Assembly (NCBI RefSeq): GCF_000315425.1
Contig: NZ_JH992922.1
Span: 305,138 to 369,137, forward strand
DNA length: 64,000 nucleotides
DNA from: Massilia timonae CCUG 45783
GTDB taxonomy: Bacteria; Pseudomonadota; Gammaproteobacteria; Burkholderiales; Burkholderiaceae_D
Direction of reading: 5' to 3'
The translations under genes and the position numbers were made by a program. The stretch's first letter is position 1, and every line of letters starts with the position of its first letter. Below are positions 7,168 through 15,836 of the stretch, one piece after another. The notes under the pieces are model-generated. The model saw nothing but the letters and a program-made list of their open reading frames with translations. It made no database searches and was not told where the DNA came from.

Positions 7168-9990
7168 TTATGCGGCCTTCGCCTCGTCCTTCCTTCGCTG
7201 CAGCACGAAGATCGGCTGCGCCCACTGCATGTCCTTCTTCTTCTTGCTCGTGATGAGCGTGAGTTCAGAAGGATCGTAGACGTCGGTGTTGTGCGTCAGC
7301 GGCGTCGTCATCAGGTACTGGGCGTCGGTGTTCTTCAGGAACTCGCCGACCAGCTGGATGTTGCGAATATCCAGGTGCGCGAACGGTTCGTCGATGAACA
7401 CGAAGCCGCCCGAGCCTTCTTCCGATTTCAACAGGCCGATCAGCAAGACCAGCGACTTCATCACCTGCTGGCCGCCCGAGGCCTCGCCGTCGTTCATCCC
7501 GATCTGGTCCTTGCCGTCGAACTTGAAGCGCACGTGCAGGCCGGCCTGGGCCAGCTGCACGTCGTCGTTCTCCAGCCGCACCGGGTCGGCTTGCACGTCG
7601 ATGCCGGCCAGCGAACCCAGTTCGCGGATGTTCTTGGTATAGGTCTTGATCGTGTAGCGCAGGCGCTCGATGTAGGCGCCGCGCGCATTGCCGGTGGCCT
7701 CGATCGCGCGGTTGTTCTGGTAGCGCCGCTCCTCGGTCTCGCTCTGGCGGGCTTCCAGCTGTTCGTGCAGGCGCGCATACTGGTCGATCACGGTCGGGTC
7801 CAGCTCCCAGTCCTCGCGCGCCAGCGAATGCTCGAGCGAACCGAGGCGCAGGTTGACCTGGTGCGCGTTCTGGTGCTTGGCTACCAGGTCGCCGCGCCAG
7901 TTGGGGTTCTTCCAGGTGACCGGCACCGCGCGCCAGCCGCGGCGCAGTTCCAGCAGCGCCTTGGCGTGCTCGCTGCGCTGCTCGATCTGGCGGCGATGGT
8001 TCAGGCGCATGCCGGCTTCGGCTTCCGACAGCGCCATGCGCGCGTTCTGCCACACGGTGTCGGCGCGGGTGCGCGCCACCGTGGCGTTCTTGCTCAGGGT
8101 CTGCAGTTCGCCCAGGCGCGCGCCGACTTCCAGGCGCTCGGTCTTGAGCGGCGCAATCGCGCGCGCGGCTTCTTCGAACTCTTCCTGGCGCGCCGACAGC
8201 TCTTTGGCGGCGTCGACGCCGGCGATGCGCGCCTTCAGGCCGCCCACTTCGGCGGCCAGCTTCGAGATGGCGAGGGTCAGCTCGTCTTCGCGCTTTTCCA
8301 GCGCCGGCATCAGTTTCTGGATCGCTTCCAGGCGCTGGGTCTTGCCGGCCGCGCCGAAGCGGTAACGCGAGGCCTCGACGAACAGCGAGCGGCCGCCGCG
8401 GCGTTCGCGGTGGTAGGCGTCCGGCGTGATCCATTCGTCCGAACGGCTCTTGAAACCTTCGTCGACCGAGTCGACGCGCTCGATGCGTTCCAGCTGGTCG
8501 ATCAGCCAGCCTGGCGCTTTACTGGAGAAGCGCACCACCGACAGCAGGCTGTCGTCCTTCACCACCGGCGCGTTGACGCAGTCGGGCACGATGAAGTGGC
8601 GATAGCGTTCCTTCTCGGCCAGGCGGTAGGCCGCCGGCGCATCTTTCGCGTTCTCCAGCAGCACCACCGAGGCATAGCCGCCCAGCACGCCCTCGACCGC
8701 GCCCTGCCACTTCGGATCGGTCACTTCGACGATGTCCGACAGCATGGCGTGGGCGATGCCTTCGTCGCGCAGCGCGCGGCGCATCAGGCGCTGCGCTTCC
8801 GGCTCCGGCATCGAGGTCTTGCCCTGCAGCGCCGAGATGGTCGCCATCTCGCCCGCGATCTTGCTCGACACGGCTTCGCGCGCGCTCTTCTGGCGCGCCA
8901 GCTCGGCTTCTTTTTCTTCGAGCTGCTTGGCTACTTCAGCGATGTCGGCGCCGGCGTCCGCCGCCAGCTTCTGCAGGCGGTCGCGCTGCTCGAGCAGGCT
9001 TTCCAGGGGTTTGAGGCGCGTGTTCACCTCGGACAGGCGCTTGGCCAGCTGGCCGGCTTCAAGCTCCAGTTCGGTTTCCTGCTTCTGCGCCTCGGTGAGC
9101 GCGCGCTGCTGCGCCGCCAGCTGGCTGCGCTTCTCGGCCAGCTGGCCGTCGGCCTGCACCAGCGGCTTCTTCGCCTCGCGCAGCATGCGGCTGTTGTTGG
9201 CGGCCTTTTCGCGCGCCTCGTGGTATTGCAGCGCCGGCAGCACTTCTTCCTGCAGCTCGCGCTTTTCCTTGTTCAGGTCGGACCACTGGTGGTGGTTGGC
9301 CACGCGCAGGCGCAAGCCCTCGAGGTTGGTGCGCGAGGTCTCGAGTTCGGTTTCGAAGCGCTTCAGCTCGACCTCGGTGTCGCGCTGGTGGCGCTTGGCT
9401 TCGTCGTAGGCGTCCAGCACTTCCTTGTCGCCGAAGACCTGGAACACCAGGTCCAGCAACTGGCGCGGCGCGTACTCGCACAGCTTGTCGGTCTCGCCCT
9501 GCTCCAGCGCCAGCACCTTCGACATCGCCGGCGACAGGCCGGCCGACGCCAGGCGTTTACGGTAGTTCTCGACGCCCAGCCAGTCGGTGGCTTCGGTCAC
9601 TTCCTCGATCTCGACGTTCCCCGGACGCATCAGGTACTGGCGCTTCCAGTCGCCGCCGTTCTTCTGCACCTGGCAGAACAAGGTCACCTCGTCGTCCGAG
9701 AAGAAGCCCGAATGGCGGAACGGCCGGTTCGACAGCTGGCGTCCGATCGGCTTGTTGTCGACCACGGCGCGCAGCCAGGCGCTTTGCTGGCCCGAGTGGC
9801 GCGCATAGTGCTTATAGGTGCGCCCCATCGAGCAATCGAGGCCGAACAGGGTGCGCATCGCGTCGAGCAGCGTGGTCTTGCCCGAGCCGTTCTGGCCGGC
9901 GATCGTGATGATCTTGGCGTCCAGCGGGATGTTCTTGATCCGCTGCCAGTAATCCCAGTGGACCAGTTCAAGTGATTTAATGTGGAACAT
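7168..9990 (-). CDS. mksB: SMC-family ATPase, MksB/JetC-like
   Basis: 940 aa. The N-terminal Walker A is GQNGSGKT (32-39). Two long coiled-coil arms (about 215-390 and 540-800, rich in Glu/Gln/Lys/Ala heptads) flank a globular hinge (about 395-540, with WQGAVEGVLGGYASVVLL). The ABC signature ASGGQQ is near 838, and Walker B is FVFIDEPFAHLD (Asp867-Glu868). This is the architecture of a condensin-type DNA-loop-extruding ATPase, here with short arms as in MksB. It is last in an operon after MksF- and MksE-like genes, 8 bases after the MksE stop. RecN/SbcC-like ATPases are excluded by the hinge and the partners. A role in chromosome organisation or plasmid defence is inference. Confidence 0.85.
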   Translation of the reverse strand: MFHIKSLELVHWDYWQRIKNIPLDAKIITIAGQNGSGKTTLLDAMRTLFGLDCSMGRTYKHYARHSGQQSAWLRAVVDNKPIGRQLSNRPFRHSGFFSDDEVTLFCQVQKNGGDWKRQYLMRPGNVEIEEVTEATDWLGVENYRKRLASAGLSPAMSKVLALEQGETDKLCEYAPRQLLDLVFQVFGDKEVLDAYDEAKRHQRDTEVELKRFETELETSRTNLEGLRLRVANHHQWSDLNKEKRELQEEVLPALQYHEAREKAANNSRMLREAKKPLVQADGQLAEKRSQLAAQQRALTEAQKQETELELEAGQLAKRLSEVNTRLKPLESLLEQRDRLQKLAADAGADIAEVAKQLEEKEAELARQKSAREAVSSKIAGEMATISALQGKTSMPEPEAQRLMRRALRDEGIAHAMLSDIVEVTDPKWQGAVEGVLGGYASVVLLENAKDAPAAYRLAEKERYRHFIVPDCVNAPVVKDDSLLSVVRFSSKAPGWLIDQLERIERVDSVDEGFKSRSDEWITPDAYHRERRGGRSLFVEASRYRFGAAGKTQRLEAIQKLMPALEKREDELTLAISKLAAEVGGLKARIAGVDAAKELSARQEEFEEAARAIAPLKTERLEVGARLGELQTLSKNATVARTRADTVWQNARMALSEAEAGMRLNHRRQIEQRSEHAKALLELRRGWRAVPVTWKNPNWRGDLVAKHQNAHQVNLRLGSLEHSLAREDWELDPTVIDQYARLHEQLEARQSETEERRYQNNRAIEATGNARGAYIERLRYTIKTYTKNIRELGSLAGIDVQADPVRLENDDVQLAQAGLHVRFKFDGKDQIGMNDGEASGGQQVMKSLVLLIGLLKSEEGSGGFVFIDEPFAHLDIRNIQLVGEFLKNTDAQYLMTTPLTHNTDVYDPSELTLITSKKKKDMQWAQPIFVLQRRKDEAKAA

Positions 9991-9998
9991 CGGCTATC

Positions 9999-10730
9999 TC
10001 AGTTCGGGGTATCGGTTGCGTCGTCAGTGGCATCCGGCTGCTCGACCGCCACCGCATCGTTGGCGGCTTCAGCGTCGACGGCCACCTTGCGCGGAGCGGC
10101 GGCCAGCGGCGCGCGCTTGAAGACTTCGGACAGCGCGCCGTTGATGATGCGCTCCTTGAGCACGTCGGTGTCCATCATCAGGTCCAGCAGCGGGCCTTCC
10201 AGGATCACGTCGCCGCGCCGTTCGATGAAGCCGAGCTTGGACAGCACGCCCAGGTTCATGTCCATGCGGGTCTTCTTGCCGAGCTTGTCGCCGAAGTCCG
10301 ACAGCAGCGCGGTGTACGAGATGCCGATCGACGCGTCTTCGGCGCGCGGAATCGGCGTCTCCTTCTCGAACATGTCGTTCTGGTCGTCGTCCACCGTGGT
10401 GTGGGTTTCCTGGCGCTCGCGCTTGGGCAGGATGATCTGGGCCCACAGCACCACCAGCAGGGCCACGCCGTCGCGGGTCAGGCCGAAGTTGTTGTTCTGC
10501 CAGATGTCCTTGGCGCCGAAGATCTTCGGCTCGACGTTGCGGTGCAGGGCCACGGTCACGTGGTCGGCATACACGTTATCGAGCAGTTTGAGGCCCGATT
10601 CGAGCAGGCGCTTGTCGACTTCGGCGCGGAACTGGTCGTCCGACAGCGCGCGCTTGACCATCTTGTCGTCGCGGCGCAGGGTCTGGTGCGTCAGCAGGCG
10701 CGCGATCAGGATTTGTGCATCGTCATTCAT
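9999..10730 (-). CDS. mksE: MksE/JetB-like SMC accessory protein
   Basis: 243 aa, no signal peptide or membrane helix. The central region (LTRDGVALLVVLWAQIILPKRERQ and a LSDFGDKLGKKTRMDMNLGVLSKLGFIERRGDVILEGPLLDLMMD block) reads as tandem winged-helix units, as in MukE/MksE, which clamp the kleisin and touch DNA. Its length is typical of MksE/JetB. The ATG overlaps the MksF stop by 4 bases (ATGA), so translation is coupled. The C-terminal 40 residues are Ala/Asp-rich and probably disordered. Assignment rests on fold-type pattern plus gene order, because sequence conservation in this family is low. Confidence 0.75.
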   Translation of the reverse strand: MNDDAQILIARLLTHQTLRRDDKMVKRALSDDQFRAEVDKRLLESGLKLLDNVYADHVTVALHRNVEPKIFGAKDIWQNNNFGLTRDGVALLVVLWAQIILPKRERQETHTTVDDDQNDMFEKETPIPRAEDASIGISYTALLSDFGDKLGKKTRMDMNLGVLSKLGFIERRGDVILEGPLLDLMMDTDVLKERIINGALSEVFKRAPLAAAPRKVAVDAEAANDAVAVEQPDATDDATDTPN

Positions 10731-12103
10731 GTGGGCGTGCCGTCCGGAGGTAGATCTAGATTGAGGGAGAGGGTCGCGAGCGACATGGCCGCCACTTCGG
10801 GGTCGTCGAGTTCGATCATCTGGTCCTGGGCCTCGAAGGCCAGCGGCAGGCGCGCCAGGTCGGCGGTCGCGCCCTGCAGGCTGGCCTCGGCCGCGTCGCC
10901 CAGCAGCGGCAGCAGCGAGGCGCGGTAGGACGCCAGGGCGAAGCTGGCCGGCAGCAGCGATTCATGCAGCTGCACCCGACGGGGGCCGACTTCCGAAAAC
11001 TCGGGGAAGTTGCCCAGGTTGGCGAAGTCGGCCAGCTTGTTGATCCAGTCGTTCAGCTCGACCATCATGGCCGGGTTGTCGTTGATCGTCAGCGGCGCAT
11101 CCTGGCCGCTCGGCAGGCCTTTCGGACCGGTCGAGATCACGCGTTCGGCCAGGAGCTCGGTCTCGGCCACGTCGATCATCTCGGCCGGGGTGGCGAACAG
11201 CGGCGTCACCGGGCGGTCGATCGCATCCGATGCCAGGCTCGCCAGGTCCTCATGGGCCAGCAGCCAGCGCTTGACGTCGGTGGTCGACAGGCCGGACTGG
11301 CCCAGGTGCACGCGCTGGCGCTCGATCTGGTTCAGCGCACGCGAGAACATGCCCTGCATATTGAGCAGCGCGCTCTGGGCCCGGCCGATGGCCTGGGCCG
11401 CGCGATGGGTGGCGGAATCGGCGCGTTCGTCCGAGGTGATGGCGCGCAGGATGACCGAGCCCTTCTCCACCCAGTCGCAGGCCATATGCCACTTGGCCTG
11501 CGAGGTGCGCAGGCGGAACTCGGAGCCGGAGGCGATCGCGTCGCGGAATTCCTCGGTCAGCTCGATCAGGCGGCCCAGCAGGTGCTTCAGCTGGTCGACA
11601 GTCACGCCGCCGACCGCCTGGGCGCCGGCCACCTGCGACAGCAGGAAGCCCATCTCGGCGTCGTCGTCTTCCGGCTTGCCCAGCGCCAGCAGGGTCTCGA
11701 GCGCGGACAGGACGTTGCGCGCCAGCGGCGTGATGCGGTAGACGGCAGCCGGGGCGTCCCAGGCCAGCAGGCCGTGGCCGCGCAGGCGGTTGAGCACCGT
11801 CTCCAGGCTCTCGGGGATCAGGTAGGCCAGCTTCTGGTTGATGTCGGCGCGCGAGAACGCCGAAGTGGCGGTGTCGCCGGCCAGTTCGCGCAGGACGAGC
11901 AGGCGCACCAGCACGCCGTCCTGGGTGCCGTGGAACAGGGCCGTGAAGGCCGACAGCATCGGCTGGGCACGCTTGAGGTGGAAGACTTGCTCGATTTCGT
12001 CGGGAGCGACGCCTTCCTGGAAGTGTGCTTGCAGCGGATCAAGTTCCGGCGCTAAAGCCGGGGAGTCGGCAGCGAGGGCCGCGCCGGCAAGGGGATCGAT
12101 CAT
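10727..12103 (-). CDS. mksF: MksF/JetA-like kleisin
   Basis: 458 aa. The N-terminal third is a helical/winged-helix part (LKRAQPMLSAFTALF ... LVRLLVLRELAGDTATSAFSRADINQKL ... VYRITPLARNVLSALETLL). A long helical middle (about 155-330) includes FRLRTSQAKWHMACDWVEKGSVILRAI, and the C-terminus is acidic. This is the layout of MukF/MksF/JetA kleisins bridging the SMC head and neck. It is the first gene of the operon, so the order F-E-B matches MksBEF and the first three genes of Wadjet (jetABC). A 14-bp palindrome lies about 53 bases upstream. No SD-like site is obvious. Function is inferred from length, order and the unmistakable SMC partner. Confidence 0.75.
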   Translation of the reverse strand: MIDPLAGAALAADSPALAPELDPLQAHFQEGVAPDEIEQVFHLKRAQPMLSAFTALFHGTQDGVLVRLLVLRELAGDTATSAFSRADINQKLAYLIPESLETVLNRLRGHGLLAWDAPAAVYRITPLARNVLSALETLLALGKPEDDDAEMGFLLSQVAGAQAVGGVTVDQLKHLLGRLIELTEEFRDAIASGSEFRLRTSQAKWHMACDWVEKGSVILRAITSDERADSATHRAAQAIGRAQSALLNMQGMFSRALNQIERQRVHLGQSGLSTTDVKRWLLAHEDLASLASDAIDRPVTPLFATPAEMIDVAETELLAERVISTGPKGLPSGQDAPLTINDNPAMMVELNDWINKLADFANLGNFPEFSEVGPRRVQLHESLLPASFALASYRASLLPLLGDAAEASLQGATADLARLPLAFEAQDQMIELDDPEVAAMSLATLSLNLDLPPDGTPT

Positions 12104-12155
12104 CGTTGTTACCAGTCTCTCGTGCGCGGTCGAGACGGGCCTGCGCTGCCAATAT

Positions 12156-12169
12156 TGACAATATTGTCA
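12156..12169. promoter_or_regulatory. Palindromic operator candidate upstream of mksFEB
   Basis: TGACAATATTGTCA is a perfect 14-bp palindrome. A second CAATATTG core sits just before it (12150-12157), so two AT-rich dyads are stacked in otherwise GC-rich DNA in front of mksF. This is where a repressor of the SMC operon could bind. No regulator gene is adjacent. Confidence 0.4.
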
Positions 12170-12290
12170 TGCACGTACTTACAGGCCCGACCGGCTTCGC
12201 GGGGGCGTCAGTATAACAGGCTGGACTGGGCGATTGACGATTGCCGGCCCCGACCGGGGGCCGACAATTGCGGGAAAGACACAGTGTGTC

Positions 12291-13052
12291 TTATGGCTTG
12301 GCAATGCTTTTGAGCGTCTGCTCGATGGTTTCCTTGTCGCCTTCCGTGAAACGGATCTTGACCGGATACCATTCGTGCGCGGGCGCCAGCCACACCTCGA
12401 TGCTCTGGTCGCGGCTGCCCGGCAGCGCCTCGCGGCTGACCAGCACGGCGTCGACCTGGCCCAGCCCGGTCTTCACCTTCTCGCGCTTGACCACCTTGAA
12501 GGTCCAGGCTTCGGCGCTGCTGCGGCCGGCCACGAAGAACGGCCATTCCGAGCCCGGCTTGAACTTGTCGCCAGCGGCGCGCGCGACGGCCGCCAGCTGC
12601 CAGGTGATCGATACACGGTCCTGCTCGCCGCCCTTGAGCGGATAGGTCTTGTCGCCTTCGGAGAAACTCATGACTTTTTCGCCACGGTCGAAGGTGATCG
12701 AGGTCGGGTCCTTGCGCAGGCGCTTTTCGGAAAATTCCACCGGCGCCAGGCCGAATTCGTCGATGGCGCCCTGGCTGCGGTTGTCGAGCAGGGTGCCGAG
12801 GATCGCCACGCGCGATTCGACCCGCAGGTCGTATTTGCCGTCGCCGGCGCGCCAGGCGACGGTGGCGTCGCCCTTGAGCGACAGGCCGCGCTGGCGCGCG
12901 CTCAGGTCATAGTGCAGGTCGGCCGAGGGCGGCAATTCGAAGGCGCGCTTGACGGCAGGATGCGCTGGGTTGGCGGCCTGGGCGCCTGCACTGCCCAGGG
13001 CGAGCGCCAGCGTGCACACCACGCCGGCTTTTCGAATGTTGTCTAGAAGCAT
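12291..13052 (-). CDS. DUF3108 periplasmic protein
   Basis: 253 aa with a signal peptide (about 1-26, ending AGAQA). The mature part is a DUF3108 domain: ADLHYDLSARQRGLSLKGDATVAW, a VEFSEKRLRKDPTSITFDRGEKVMSF strand pair, and the closing EVWLAPAHEWYPVKIRFTEGDKETIEQTL signature. DUF3108 proteins are beta-rich envelope proteins of unknown function. The ATG lies one base after the stop of the upstream paralogue (TGATATG), so the two are co-translated. The pair probably arose by duplication and may act together at the cell envelope. Confidence 0.9.
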   Translation of the reverse strand: MLLDNIRKAGVVCTLALALGSAGAQAANPAHPAVKRAFELPPSADLHYDLSARQRGLSLKGDATVAWRAGDGKYDLRVESRVAILGTLLDNRSQGAIDEFGLAPVEFSEKRLRKDPTSITFDRGEKVMSFSEGDKTYPLKGGEQDRVSITWQLAAVARAAGDKFKPGSEWPFFVAGRSSAEAWTFKVVKREKVKTGLGQVDAVLVSREALPGSRDQSIEVWLAPAHEWYPVKIRFTEGDKETIEQTLKSIAKP

Positions 13053-13053
13053 A

Positions 13054-14202
13054 TCAAAATCCTGAATGGTTCAAGACGATATTATTCACTGTTTGCGTGG
13101 TTACTGCTCCATTGGCCTCCGTATTGCGAATCCGCACCGGATACCAGCCGTGTTGCGGGGCCAGCCAGATGTCGAGTGTCGACTTGTACGAGCCGGGCTG
13201 CGGCGGGCGCGTCAGGCGCCAGGTTTGCAGCTTGCCCAGCCTGGTATCGATCTCTTCCTGCCCCACCACCCTGAACCGGTAAACGCTGGCGTCGCGGTCT
13301 TCGCCGACCAGGATGTCGATATCGCCGTTCAATTGTTTGGCGTCGCCGCGCGCGATCGCCGACAGTTGCAGCGGGATGCTGGCCTTGTCCTGGGCGCCGG
13401 GCGCCAGCGGATAGACCGCCTGCGACGCCGAGAAGGTCAGTTTGTTTTCGCCCCAGTCGAAATGGGTGGCCGTGAGCGAACGGCCGCGCCGCTTTTCCGT
13501 CATCCTGATCGGCGCAAAGCCGGTGGCGGCCACCGCGCCCTCGCTGTGCAAGACCACCAGGTTGACCCGCGTAAATACCACCCGGATGCCGGCCTCGACC
13601 TGGATCTTGTAGGTGTCGTCGTTCAGTTGCCAGGCCAGGACGGCCTCGCCCGACCATTCGGCGCCGTCCTTGTCGGTACGCGCGACGTCCAGCGTGATCG
13701 TGGCCGGAGGCGGCATGTCGATCGTGTAGCGGCGCACCTCCGGCGCCGCCGGGGCGGCCGGCTCGGCCGCTGGCGCCGGCGTTTCCGGAGCGGGAGGCGC
13801 GGGCGCGGCCGTTTTCGGCGGCACCGGCGCTGCAGGCGCCGCCACCGGCTCGACGCCGGCGCCTCCGGGCACGCCATCGGCCGCGGCGGCGTGACTCTCC
13901 GGGCTGATGTCCCCAGCCTGCGCGGGCAGCCCGAGTTCGACCGGCAGCGGGGGAATCACGGGCAGGGGCGGCGGTCCAGAATCGGGCACCGGCAGCGGCG
14001 CGGGCGGCGGCGGAGGCGCCGGCGCGGCGGCCGGCAGGACTTGCGCCAGCAGGGTTGCCGGTCCGCCCTCCTCCCCGGCCTGGCGCGGGAGCGACAGGTT
14101 CACGTCGAGCAGCACGCTCAACACGATCCAGTGCAGCAATACCACCAGCGCGACCGGCAGCAGCCGGCGGCGACGCGGAAGAAGGAGTGGTGCGGATGGC
14201 AT
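13054..14202 (-). CDS. DUF3108 protein with N-terminal anchor and proline-rich linker
   Basis: About 382 aa from the ATG at 14202; a GTG 12 codons upstream is a poorer start. One transmembrane helix (about 14-33, VALVVLLHWIVLSVLL) is followed by some 120 residues of Pro/Ala/Glu-rich linker and a C-terminal DUF3108 domain ending QHGWYPVRIRNTEANG. The TonB-like layout (anchor, Pro-rich spacer, periplasmic domain) suggests the domain is held away from the inner membrane. A TACACT box at 14209-14214 lies only 6 bases before the ATG, so the mRNA may be nearly leaderless. It is upstream of and coupled to its shorter DUF3108 paralogue. Confidence 0.85.
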   Translation of the reverse strand: MPSAPLLLPRRRRLLPVALVVLLHWIVLSVLLDVNLSLPRQAGEEGGPATLLAQVLPAAAPAPPPPPAPLPVPDSGPPPLPVIPPLPVELGLPAQAGDISPESHAAAADGVPGGAGVEPVAAPAAPVPPKTAAPAPPAPETPAPAAEPAAPAAPEVRRYTIDMPPPATITLDVARTDKDGAEWSGEAVLAWQLNDDTYKIQVEAGIRVVFTRVNLVVLHSEGAVAATGFAPIRMTEKRRGRSLTATHFDWGENKLTFSASQAVYPLAPGAQDKASIPLQLSAIARGDAKQLNGDIDILVGEDRDASVYRFRVVGQEEIDTRLGKLQTWRLTRPPQPGSYKSTLDIWLAPQHGWYPVRIRNTEANGAVTTQTVNNIVLNHSGF

Positions 14203-14265
14203 ACCGCTAGTGTAGCGCGGGCACGGCCGGCGCTGCACGGCGCCACCGTACCGGCCAGGGGAGCG

Positions 14266-15006
14266 TCAGGTAATCGCGCCGCCGTCGACGGTGAGGACGG
14301 CGCCGGTGATCTGGCGCGCCGCCGGGCTGGCCAGGAAGGCGACCGCCGTCGCCACGTCGCGCGGCGCGCCGAAGCGTCCCAGCGGGATCAGCGACTTCTG
14401 GAATTCGGCGAAGTCGCCGTTGGCCGGATTCATGTCCGTGTCGGTCGAGCCCGGCTGCACCAGGTTGACCGTGATGTCGCGTGGACCCAGTTCGCGCGCC
14501 AGGCCGCTGGTGAAGGTCTTGAGCGCGGCCTTGGTCAGGAAATACACGGTGGCGCCCTCGCCCACGATGCGGTCGGCGCCGGCCGAACCGATGGTGACGA
14601 TGCGGCCGCCCTGGCCCAGGTGCGGGATGGCGGCCTGCGCCGCCAGGATCGGACCGCGCACGTTCACGTCCAGCAAGGCGTCGATATCCTCCACGGCGAT
14701 GTCGGCGATCGGCGCATAGCGGGCGATCGCGGCGTTGTTGACCAGGATGTCCAGGCCGCCCAGCACCCGCGCCGCCTCGTCGACCGCGCGCCGGATCGCC
14801 GCCGGGTCGGCGCTGTCGGCCTGGATCGCGACCGCCTTGCGGCCGTGGCCTTCGATGGTGCGCACGACTTCCTGGGCCCGCTCGGCCGAACGCTCGTAGG
14901 TGATCGCCACGTCGGCGCCCTGCTGCGCCAGTTCGATGGCGATGGCGGCGCCGATGCCGCGCGATGCGCCGGTCACGATGGCGCGCTTCCCTTGCAAGTT
15001 ATTCAT
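14266..15006 (-). CDS. SDR-family oxidoreductase
   Basis: 246 aa classical short-chain dehydrogenase/reductase. The NAD(P)-binding motif TGASRGIGAA is near residue 12, NNAAIA near 90, the catalytic Ser is in TIGSAGADR, and the tail has PVxQPGSTDTDMNP-like and GAVLTVDGG motifs. The usual YxxxK appears as VYFLTKAAL, so Tyr and Lys are present. The substrate is unknown; the 3-oxoacyl-reductase-like group is closest. It is divergent from the TetR gene at 15152, which probably controls it. A near-consensus promoter (TTGACA, 18 bases, TACTAT) faces this gene. Confidence 0.92.
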   Translation of the reverse strand: MNNLQGKRAIVTGASRGIGAAIAIELAQQGADVAITYERSAERAQEVVRTIEGHGRKAVAIQADSADPAAIRRAVDEAARVLGGLDILVNNAAIARYAPIADIAVEDIDALLDVNVRGPILAAQAAIPHLGQGGRIVTIGSAGADRIVGEGATVYFLTKAALKTFTSGLARELGPRDITVNLVQPGSTDTDMNPANGDFAEFQKSLIPLGRFGAPRDVATAVAFLASPAARQITGAVLTVDGGAIT

Positions 15007-15037
15007 GACATTCCTTTTTGTGTTGATCGATACAGAA

Positions 15038-15067
15038 ATAGTAGATGCCCGGCCGGCGCGCTGTCAA
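15038..15067 (-). promoter_or_regulatory. Sigma-70 promoter of the SDR gene
   Basis: Read on the minus strand: -35 TTGACA at 15067-15062, an 18-base spacer, and -10 TACTAT at 15043-15038, about 32 bases before the SDR start. Short repeats TGATCGATAC (15023-15032) and TGATCGGCAC flank the promoter and could be TetR contact sites, but they do not form a clean palindrome. Confidence 0.65.
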
Positions 15068-15151
15068 TTGATTTTTGTAGTGATCGGCACATATATGATG
15101 AAACGGCGTGCGGCGTTGTCCCGACCTGCGGCCGGACATATACTGTGCGCG

Positions 15152-15823
15152 ATGCAAACGCCCGACCATCCCCTCCACGCCGAAGCGGCCGAACCAGCCG
15201 CGAATGCGCGCCCGCCGACGCGCGCCCGCGGCCGGCCGCGCGCCTTCGACCGCGAGGCCGCCTTGTCAAAGGCCATGCGCCTGTTCTGGCAAAAGGGCTA
15301 CGAGGCCACGTCGCTCGCCGACCTCACCGCCGCGATGGGCATCGCTTCGCCCAGCCTGTACGCGGCCTTCGGCTCCAAGGAGGCGTTGTTCGTCGAGGCC
15401 CTGAACCATTACGGCGCCACCTATGCCTGGGGCTGGAAGAACTTCCTTGAGGCCGCGACCGCGCGCGACGCGGTCCAGGCATGGCTGATGGATTCCGCCG
15501 CCTTCCTGACCGGCGACATCGAAGACGTCCCGCTCGGCTGCATGGCGACCCTGTCGGTGATCGGCGCCGCGGGCCACCAGGGGTTGTGCGAGCAGACGCG
15601 CGCCGCGCGCGCCGCGCCGCGGACGGTCGTCAGGACCCGCCTCGAACAGGGCGCCGCGAACGGCGAGATCCCGGCCTCGGTCGACCTGGACGCGCTCGCC
15701 CGCTTCGTGCAGGTCGTCCAGAACGGGATGTCGCTCCACGCGCGCGACGGCGCCAGCCGCGCCGAACTGGAGGCGGTGGCGCGGATGGCCATGCGCGGCT
15801 GGGACGCCTTGATCGCAGGCTAG
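15152..15823 (+). CDS. TetR/AcrR-family repressor
   Basis: About 223 aa from the ATG at 15152; earlier in-frame ATGs lie in the promoter of the divergent gene. The N-terminal HTH is typical: RPRAFDREAALSKAMRLFWQKGYEATSLADLTAAMGIASPSLYAAFGSKEALF. The ligand domain, with DVPLGCMATLSVIGAAG, resembles TetR regulators of SDR/oxidoreductase genes. It is divergent from the SDR gene with 145 bases between, which suggests autoregulation and repression of the SDR. The ligand is unknown, perhaps an electrophile or the SDR substrate. Confidence 0.9.
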   Translation: MQTPDHPLHAEAAEPAANARPPTRARGRPRAFDREAALSKAMRLFWQKGYEATSLADLTAAMGIASPSLYAAFGSKEALFVEALNHYGATYAWGWKNFLEAATARDAVQAWLMDSAAFLTGDIEDVPLGCMATLSVIGAAGHQGLCEQTRAARAAPRTVVRTRLEQGAANGEIPASVDLDALARFVQVVQNGMSLHARDGASRAELEAVARMAMRGWDALIAG

Positions 15824-15836
15824 CGGCGGCGCGCCA

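Noticed and set aside
7129..9975. A 948-codon plus-strand frame opposite the SMC gene
   Set aside because: The minus strand has Walker A, hinge, signature and Walker B; the plus-strand translation is repetitive Leu/Arg/Gln with no domain.
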